A stretch of DNA of 14,404 nucleotides, from assembly GCA_903894655.1 (NCBI GenBank), contig CAITQY010000332.1, forward strand, positions 1 to 14,404, in the 5' to 3' direction. The first letter of the stretch is position 1; every line of letters starts with the position of its first letter. The stretch is from an uncultured Gemmatimonadota bacterium (lineage in GTDB: Bacteria; Gemmatimonadota; Gemmatimonadetes; Gemmatimonadales; Gemmatimonadaceae). The notes under the pieces were generated by a model. That model was not told the origin of the DNA. It saw only the letters and a program-made list of their open reading frames with translations, and ran no database searches. The translations under genes and the position numbers were made by a program. Shown here one piece after another: positions 7,245 to 12,217 of this stretch.

Positions 7245-7602
7245 GCTGAGAAACGGTGTTAAACCCTGGTGGCCCGCGATGAACACAGCACCGAACGGCG
7301 AATCCGCGCCGACGGTTCCCGGGATCAACGAGGGGTAGTGTGGCGTGCCGACGGACGGCATGCAGGGGAACTGATGACGCCGAGATGCAGAGCACGCAGA
7401 GATCGCAGAGATCAAGTCGTTTTGGCGGTCTCTGCGTCCTCTGCGGCCTCTGCACCTCGGCGTCATCCGGCACCTGAACGCCTGCAGCTGGCCTCGCTGA
7501 ACCGATTACACAGAGGAGTCCACGGGGCACGAGCGCACCAGCCAACGCGCGCCGCGATGACCGGCCCTTGCCGACTCGCGAACCACCCCGTAGTTCACGG
7601 AC
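7245..7602. other. Intergenic region between divergent osmC and the peptide gene
   Basis: About 360 bases without a convincing gene. The open frames here are short, lack family features and overlap on both strands. The region must hold the promoters of both divergent units, but I could not pick a convincing -35/-10 pair for either. Its main feature is the 95-base GCAGAG hairpin (7373-7467). The remaining 135 bases up to the peptide ATG show no further repeat that I could see. Confidence 0.6.
7373..7467. repeat. 95-bp imperfect hairpin of 9-bp GCAGAG repeats
   Basis: Bases 7373-7413 pair with 7427-7467: 35 Watson-Crick pairs and one G-T out of 41, with mismatches at 7385, 7393-7394 and 7402-7403, and a 13-base loop. 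The outermost 12 pairs (GATGACGCCGAG) are perfect. Inside, the left arm has GCAGAG three times at a 9-base period (7387, 7396, 7405) and the right arm has CTCTGC three times at the same period (7430, 7439, 7448). The mismatches fall at the same phase of the 9-base unit. This looks like a dispersed palindromic repeat family or small non-autonomous element, not a simple terminator. It encodes nothing recognisable. Confidence 0.85.
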
Positions 7603-7854
7603 ATGCCAAACTCTTCCACGCTCAAGGCGATGTGCTGTAGCCGCCGAGTCCGATATGCCGCGCTGTCGCTGCTCACGTTGCTCGTGTCGGCGTCGTCGCA
7701 CGTGCAATCGCAGGCCCAGCAGCGCCGCTGCCCGCAATTCGCCCGGGTACCCGGCTACGGCGCCTGCACGAACATCGCCGGTAACAAATGCGGTTTCTGC
7801 ACGTATCGGTGCAACGACGAGACCGTGGTCCGCTGGAACGTGTGCGGGGGATAA
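7603..7854 (+). CDS. Secreted small cysteine-rich peptide, family unknown
   Basis: The 83-residue product has a basic n-region (SRRVR, 13-17), a hydrophobic core (about 18-30) and a plausible signal-peptidase site after Ser-Gln-Ala38. The predicted 45-residue mature part starts Gln-Gln-Arg-Arg. It has six cysteines (43, 55, 63, 66, 70, 81), spaced C-X11-C-X7-C-X2-C-X3-C-X10-C, enough for three disulfides, and a net charge near +4. I do not recognise the family. ATG 7603 has no strong ribosome-binding site; ATG 7630 would trim the n-region and keep the signal peptide. The last 13 bases overlap the preferred GTG start of the next gene, so the two are probably translationally coupled. It may be a signalling, antimicrobial or structural peptide; function is unknown. 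Confidence 0.62.
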   Translation: MPNSSTLKAMCCSRRVRYAALSLLTLLVSASSHVQSQAQQRRCPQFARVPGYGACTNIAGNKCGFCTYRCNDETVVRWNVCGG

Positions 7855-9005
7855 TCGCGCGCGCCCTGCTGTTGTGCGCGTTGCCGGTGGCGGTCCTGGC
7901 GTGCGATCGCACGGCGCCGGCGACTGACGAGGCCCCGCCCGCCCTCCGGGCGGCCATGGCCACGCGCACGATCTATCCGGCGAAACGCGAAGAGTGGCGC
8001 ACCGACATCACGGAGCACACCGACAGCACCATGGTGCCGCTGGTGTTCCGGGCCGGTGGCACCACGGTGGCGCTGTTGCAGGCGTCGCCCATGCGCATCT
8101 CGCTGTTCGAGCTGAATCGGCGCGGGATGTTGCTGGCCACGCGCCCGGCGCGGATCGACTCGGTGCTCAATGCGGCCGTTCCGCGCGACATCATTGCCCC
8201 CACCGAGCTGTCGCGGATCACCGACGATGGTCAGGTCGATGTCATCGACAGCGTCACCAGCACGCTGGTCCGTGAGTCGATCGGCGGCTTCATGTTCCGT
8301 CGCGAGCTCCCGTTGCTGCGTGGCGGCAGCGGCAAGCTCTGCACGCTGTTTCCGGCCACGCTGCTGCACGTGCGCACGTTGGGACAGCGCAGTGCGCTCG
8401 AGGCGTTCACCCTCACGGCCAACCCGAACGACGATGCGCTGGTGGGTCGGCACCGCCTGACCGTTGCGCCGGCGGCGCGGTTACGGTGGGGCAATGGTGA
8501 CTCGCGGCGGTGCCTGCTGCTCACCGATCGCGAGGTGCTGATCGTGAGTGCGCCCGCCGATCCCAGCACTGGTGTGTCGCCACAGCTCACGGCGCTCCGG
8601 GCGCCCGGTGATTCGGGGCCGCCGCCCACTATCGAGCGTCGCGGCGGTACGGCCGACAGCGTGCGCCTGCGGCAGCCGTTCATCGTCGATGCCGCGATCG
8701 TGGATGGCGGGTTCGTGGTGTTGGTGGGACTCGAGTCGGACAGCCAGGGGCGCGTACTGGACTACTACGACGAGCGCGGGAGGTATATCCAGAGCGCGAT
8801 GTTGCCGTTTACGGCCTCGGCGATGACCGGGGCGGGGCCGCGCTTTTTGGCGCTGCATCAGGACGCGCGCTACCGCTGGTGGCTCTCGTCGTGGCTCACG
8901 CCCATGGCCGCGCACGGTGCCACCGCGCCGCCGGAGCCTCGGCAACTCGATGATGCGCCGGAACGACAGCTGTTCGCGAGGCCGACCCGCGCGCGGCGGC
9001 CGTGA
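7842..9005 (+). CDS. Lipoprotein with beta-propeller-like repeats
   Basis: From GTG 7842 the 387-residue product begins with two early arginines and a hydrophobic stretch ending in VAVLAC, a lipobox that predicts lipidation at Cys21 after export. The longer ATG 7788 start would add 18 charged residues before the signal and lie deeper inside the upstream gene, so I prefer GTG; no strong ribosome-binding site supports either. The mature part is rich in short strands and Asp-Gly or Arg-Gly turns. Examples are LFELNRRG, ITDDGQVDVID and VLDYYDERGRYIQSAMLPF near the C-terminus. This resembles the 6-bladed beta-propeller (TolB/NHL-like) lipoproteins common in Gemmatimonadota and Bacteroidota. The family call is from pattern only. 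It overlaps the cysteine-rich peptide gene and converges on the DUF5916 gene. Confidence 0.72.
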   Translation: MRGIIARALLLCALPVAVLACDRTAPATDEAPPALRAAMATRTIYPAKREEWRTDITEHTDSTMVPLVFRAGGTTVALLQASPMRISLFELNRRGMLLATRPARIDSVLNAAVPRDIIAPTELSRITDDGQVDVIDSVTSTLVRESIGGFMFRRELPLLRGGSGKLCTLFPATLLHVRTLGQRSALEAFTLTANPNDDALVGRHRLTVAPAARLRWGNGDSRRCLLLTDREVLIVSAPADPSTGVSPQLTALRAPGDSGPPPTIERRGGTADSVRLRQPFIVDAAIVDGGFVVLVGLESDSQGRVLDYYDERGRYIQSAMLPFTASAMTGAGPRFLALHQDARYRWWLSSWLTPMAAHGATAPPEPRQLDDAPERQLFARPTRARRP

Positions 9006-9025
9006 GCCACCGATGCTGCGCTGCA

Positions 9026-9051
9026 CACCGCGCGGCGTTTACCGCGCGGTG
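9026..9051. terminator. Shared hairpin terminator between convergent genes
   Basis: A perfect 10-base GC-rich stem (CACCGCGCGG/CCGCGCGGTG) with a 6-base loop lies 21 bases after the lipoprotein stop and includes the stop codon of the opposing DUF5916 gene (9039-9041). It could serve both strands. T-tracts are lacking on both sides, so the mechanism is uncertain. Confidence 0.5.
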
Positions 9052-11447
9052 CCGCGCACCCGGTACAGATAGCTGAACTTCACGAACGCGCCGTCGGTCG
9101 TGCGCTGCACGTCGATGGGGCGCATCGTTTCGGTGGCGTCCACGCCCGTACCGTAACCCAGATACACCACGGTGCCCGGGCTTGGCAGGTAGCTCACCAG
9201 CACGTCGCCGCGGCCGAGCAGTGACTTGCGCGCTGAGAGTGGCGCATACGTGCCGTTGGTGGCGCGGCGCAGCAGCGGGCGCTCGGTGGCCGGATCGCGC
9301 AGCGCGCTGCGGTCGCGCGATTCCATCTGTCCTACGAAGCGCAGGAAGAGCGCCCGTGAGAACTGGTACTCGAGCCGCAGGCGGGGCACCACCTGCGTGC
9401 TGAACAGCGAGCCGTCGCGCGCACGAATGAACCGCTGATAGCGGAGCAGGGCGCCGATGCGCAGCTGCGTGCTGGGACGCACATCCACCTGCGCTTCGAG
9501 ATCACGCCGCCGCACGGTGCCCGTCTCGAAGAATTCCGGCTCGGTGCCAGCGGTGGCGGTGATCGTGGCGCCCACACGCCGCCACTGCGGCGTGTTTACG
9601 ATGAGCGCCGTGCTGCTCGTGACCTGCTGCGCGCTGGTGGCAAAGGCCACCGTGTCGCGCCCGTTGGCCGAGGGAACGGCATAGCTCGCGTAGCGCCGAG
9701 GGTCGAAGTTGATGAGCTGTAGATCGGGCGTGACGCTCACCTTCCACCCACCGCGCAGGGTCATGGAATTGTCGAGTGATAGCGACGTCTCGAGCGGCGC
9801 ATCGCGGCGGGCGAACGCGTTGTAGCTCCAGAGCGTGCTGCCGGTGAAGAAGTGCTGGCGCTGATCCCACCAGCCGCCGCGCGCGCCGAAAAATGTGAAC
9901 CGCTGATGGAGCTGCAGCTTGGTGAAGTCCACGCGGTTCACGAATCCAGACTGTGTCTGGAAGCCCGGCGAGAACCCCTGGATCGAATAGCGGAAACCGT
10001 AGCCGCGCCCGGAGCTGCCCACATTGCCCTCCCAGAGGGTGCCGGAGCGCTTGGTACTGTCGCTCGTGAGGCTGGCGGCGTAGCGCGCTTCCACACTGTA
10101 CGTCTTGCGGAACTGCAGGCGCGTGTCGAATCCCGCCACCCGATTGAAGCGCGTGCCCACGCTGCGGTCGGTGAACACGATGCCGGCGGTGCTTTCGGTG
10201 CCCAGGTCGCGGCGCAGGCGCACGATGGTGAACAGTGGATTCGCGCGGTCATCGCCGGTGCCGGTGGCGGCATCGAGCGCGGTGAGCAGCCCGATGTCGG
10301 TGCGCGGAATCTTGCCGGTGAGCTTGAGGGCGCCGAGCGGCTGCACGATGGAGCGCGTGTTCACCAGCTTGTTGGGCGCGTCGAACTGCTCGCTGCCTTC
10401 CACGAAGAACGGGCGCAGTTCGGGATAGAAGTTCGCGAAGCGCACGTCGCCCGGAATCTGTCCGACGTCGGTTTCCACTTGACTGAAGTCAGGGTTGGCC
10501 GTGGCATTCACCGTAAAGTTCGAGGTGATGCCCCACCGCACGTCGCCACCGGCTTCACCTCGCGTGCCGCGCTGCCAACCGGTGCTGTTGCTGCTGCTGT
10601 TGCTGTTGCGCGTGCCGCTGGTGGACGTGATCGACGTGGGCGTGAGGTCGAGCACGAGTCCGCGCTTCAGGCCGGTCATGCCGCGGAGCGCGCCGGCCTG
10701 TGGGGCGAAGCTCTGCACGGATCGTGACGCCGGTGCCCAGGTGTCCTGATAACCGGTGCGCTGCGTTTGCCGCACGACTTGCATGCCCCAGTCCTGCGAT
10801 GCGCCGGCCTGGAAGCGGATGGACTTGAAGGGAATACGCAGCTCGACCATGAAGCCGTCGTCGAGGGTGCGTCCCTTCGACTGCCAGACGTAGTCCTGCG
10901 ACAGGTCCACCGCCTGCAGGGCGCCGCGGGAGATCCCGGGGCCGGCCGACATTTCTGTGCGCATGCCGTCGGCCTGCACGCCGAAGGGATTGACCGCGAA
11001 CACGAAGGAGCGGCGGCGATCGAGGAACGTGTCGAGATGCAGCGCGATCCAGTCGTCGCTGGCGATGCGGTCACGCTCGGCGAGCGTGGCGCGCACGGTC
11101 CCTGGCGGGGCGAAGGCGCGGATGCCCACATACAAGGCATCGGGTGCGTACCAGACCCGCACCTCGATGGAGTCCTGCGCCGGGCGCCCGTCTACGGGGC
11201 TGTACGACGTGAAGTCCGTGAGCAGGCTCGCCCGCTGCCAGGCAGGCTCGTCGAGCACCCCGTCGATGGTGACGGTGTCGTTGAGGCGCGGGGCACGCAC
11301 GTCAATGCGGCGCGCTCGGCCGGAGTACACCAAGGGCGGGTCCTGCCCCGGCGCGGTGGGCGCGGGCAGGGCGGAGGACGCGGGGCCGCTGACCTGCAGC
11401 AGCAGCGCGAAGAGGACCGGTAGCATATCGGAAAGGATAACGGACAC
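9039..11447 (-). CDS. DUF5916 outer-membrane protein with CBM9-like N-domain
   Basis: The 802-residue product begins with a hydrophobic leader (MLPVLFALLLQVSG) that lacks the usual positive charge. A CBM9-like beta-sandwich follows (about 57-240: VTIDGVLDEPAW, VRVWYAPDALYVGIRAF, DDWIALHLDTF, SFVFAVNPFGVQADG, VELRIPFKSIRF). The rest is DUF5916, with the signature NPDFSQVETD (318-327) and FYPELRPFFVEGSEQF (340-355), then long amphipathic strands ending in FVKFSYLYR, as in an outer-membrane barrel. Substrate and role are unknown; members often sit near exported peptidases or TonB receptors. GTG 11447 is the longest supported start; ATG 11426 gives a shorter leader. Neither has a good ribosome-binding site. 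It lies 37 bases after vapC in the same direction, with no clear promoter between. Confidence 0.9.
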   Translation of the reverse strand: MSVILSDMLPVLFALLLQVSGPASSALPAPTAPGQDPPLVYSGRARRIDVRAPRLNDTVTIDGVLDEPAWQRASLLTDFTSYSPVDGRPAQDSIEVRVWYAPDALYVGIRAFAPPGTVRATLAERDRIASDDWIALHLDTFLDRRRSFVFAVNPFGVQADGMRTEMSAGPGISRGALQAVDLSQDYVWQSKGRTLDDGFMVELRIPFKSIRFQAGASQDWGMQVVRQTQRTGYQDTWAPASRSVQSFAPQAGALRGMTGLKRGLVLDLTPTSITSTSGTRNSNSSSNSTGWQRGTRGEAGGDVRWGITSNFTVNATANPDFSQVETDVGQIPGDVRFANFYPELRPFFVEGSEQFDAPNKLVNTRSIVQPLGALKLTGKIPRTDIGLLTALDAATGTGDDRANPLFTIVRLRRDLGTESTAGIVFTDRSVGTRFNRVAGFDTRLQFRKTYSVEARYAASLTSDSTKRSGTLWEGNVGSSGRGYGFRYSIQGFSPGFQTQSGFVNRVDFTKLQLHQRFTFFGARGGWWDQRQHFFTGSTLWSYNAFARRDAPLETSLSLDNSMTLRGGWKVSVTPDLQLINFDPRRYASYAVPSANGRDTVAFATSAQQVTSSTALIVNTPQWRRVGATITATAGTEPEFFETGTVRRRDLEAQVDVRPSTQLRIGALLRYQRFIRARDGSLFSTQVVPRLRLEYQFSRALFLRFVGQMESRDRSALRDPATERPLLRRATNGTYAPLSARKSLLGRGDVLVSYLPSPGTVVYLGYGTGVDATETMRPIDVQRTTDGAFVKFSYLYRVRGTAR
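10583..10608 (-). repeat. Trinucleotide run encoding Asn/Ser in the DUF5916 gene
   Basis: A run of about nine near-identical triplets (AAC/AGC on the coding strand) encodes the NSNSSSNS segment around residues 281-288. It sits between the CBM9-like domain and the DUF5916 signature and probably forms a flexible, length-tolerant loop. Slippage would change length without shifting the frame. Confidence 0.75.
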
Positions 11448-11484
11448 GGCCCCGTACCGTGCGGCGGGCCATCCGACGTCAGCC

Positions 11485-11925
11485 TTACCGGTCGTTCACC
11501 CCGTACCACGCCGCGTCCCGCGGCAGCAACAGCATACCGGGCGGCAAGCTCACCGCTCCGAAATCCCGCAGGTCTACCGTGACGATGGCGCGAGCGGACA
11601 GCCGCTCGGCCACCGCGATGACCGTCGTGTCGACGAGCCCCAGTGTCAGTGCGCCGTATTGCGTGCAGAGCGCGTGAGCACGCGCGAGATCGGCGTCGAC
11701 ACCCCATTCCACACGAAGCGCACCTACCGCCACATCACGCCGAAACGCGGTCGCCGCGTCGGCGCCCACATGACGCGCCAGCAGGTAGTCTACTTCCGGC
11801 AGAATCGCCCACGGCAGCACCCAAGCGCGCGGATTCGCCTCGTAAATCGCCCGGACGGCGCGGTGGTGCCTATCGTCGGCATCCACCAGCGCGATGATGC
11901 CGCCGGTATCCACGACAACGGTCAT
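11485..11925 (-). CDS. vapC: PIN-domain toxin (VapC-like ribonuclease)
   Basis: This is a Mg-dependent endoribonuclease toxin of a type II toxin-antitoxin pair. The 146-residue PIN domain begins VVVDTGGIIALVD, with Asp6 as the first acidic ligand. Glu44 lies in ILPEVDYLLAR, Asp99 in LTLGLVDTTVIAVAERL and Asp118 in IVTVDLRDFG, so all four expected acidic residues are present and the toxin looks intact. Its ATG overlaps the antitoxin stop by 4 bases (ATGA), the usual antitoxin-first order, and it has no good ribosome-binding site of its own, so its output depends on antitoxin translation. The RNA target cannot be told from sequence. Confidence 0.92.
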   Translation of the reverse strand: MTVVVDTGGIIALVDADDRHHRAVRAIYEANPRAWVLPWAILPEVDYLLARHVGADAATAFRRDVAVGALRVEWGVDADLARAHALCTQYGALTLGLVDTTVIAVAERLSARAIVTVDLRDFGAVSLPPGMLLLPRDAAWYGVNDR

Positions 11926-12158
11926 CGACCGAAGTCGTCGCCTAGCAACTCCTCGCTGCGGGCACTCACATCGCCGCGCCCGGATCGGCCGACGCCGATA
12001 GACTCCGGCGTCGCGGCCGGCGCCCGATGGCGCACGTACTCGGCGACCGCCTCACGCACGAGCTCGGCCGCGGACCCGCCTTGCGCCCGCGCGAGCGCCT
12101 TGAGACGACGATAGTCGTCGGCGTCGAGATAGACGGTGGTTTTGGTGGACTCTGACAT
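11922..12158 (-). CDS. vapB: Ribbon-helix-helix antitoxin (VapB/CopG-like)
   Basis: The 78-residue product has an N-terminal ribbon-helix-helix (KTTVYLDADDYRRLKALAR, then AAELVREAVAEYVRHR). It has a disordered linker and a C-terminal SEELLGDDFGR tail of the kind that binds the PIN toxin. I chose ATG 12158: it gives the normal RHH N-terminus, whereas the frame's earlier TTG 12185 would add 9 residues reading through the operator. There is no Shine-Dalgarno before ATG, and the predicted promoter puts the transcript start on the A of ATG, so a leaderless mRNA is likely. The protein should neutralise VapC and, with it, repress this promoter through the palindrome overlapping the start codon. Confidence 0.9.
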   Translation of the reverse strand: MSESTKTTVYLDADDYRRLKALARAQGGSAAELVREAVAEYVRHRAPAATPESIGVGRSGRGDVSARSEELLGDDFGR

Positions 12159-12173
12159 ATGGTAACCATATGT
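12155..12173. promoter_or_regulatory. Palindromic operator of the vapBC operon
   Basis: A perfect inverted repeat with 9-base arms and a single central base (ACATATGGT A ACCATATGT) covers the -10 element, the predicted transcript start and the vapB start codon. RHH antitoxins bind such short palindromes as paired dimers, so this is the likely autoregulation site. Base composition is AT-rich against GC-rich surroundings, which makes chance less likely. Confidence 0.78.
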
Positions 12174-12193
12174 GGTATTCACCAACGCATCAA
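12165..12193 (-). promoter_or_regulatory. Sigma-70-like promoter of vapBC
   Basis: On the minus strand, TTGATG (12193-12188) and TATGGT (12170-12165) are separated by exactly 17 bases, each matching the consensus at 4 of 6 positions. Seven bases on from the -10 falls the A of the vapB ATG (12158). The promoter lies between the upstream DUF4175 stop and vapB, so the toxin-antitoxin unit need not rely on read-through. Confidence 0.55.
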
Positions 12194-12217
12194 CCTCGGT
12201 GCTGACTCACTCGGCGC

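Noticed and set aside
7373..7467. Regularly spaced GCAGAG repeats considered as a CRISPR array
   Set aside because: The unit is only 9 bases, spacers are absent, the copies are inverted between arms, and no cas gene is present.
7788..7841. ATG 7788 as start of the lipoprotein
   Set aside because: It would put 18 charged residues before the signal sequence and overlap the cysteine peptide gene by 67 bases; GTG 7842 gives a textbook lipoprotein signal.
9852..10727. 291-codon plus-strand open frame opposite the DUF5916 gene
   Set aside because: It is antisense to a gene with diagnostic DUF5916 motifs and is composed mainly of Ala, Arg, Gly and Glu without structure.
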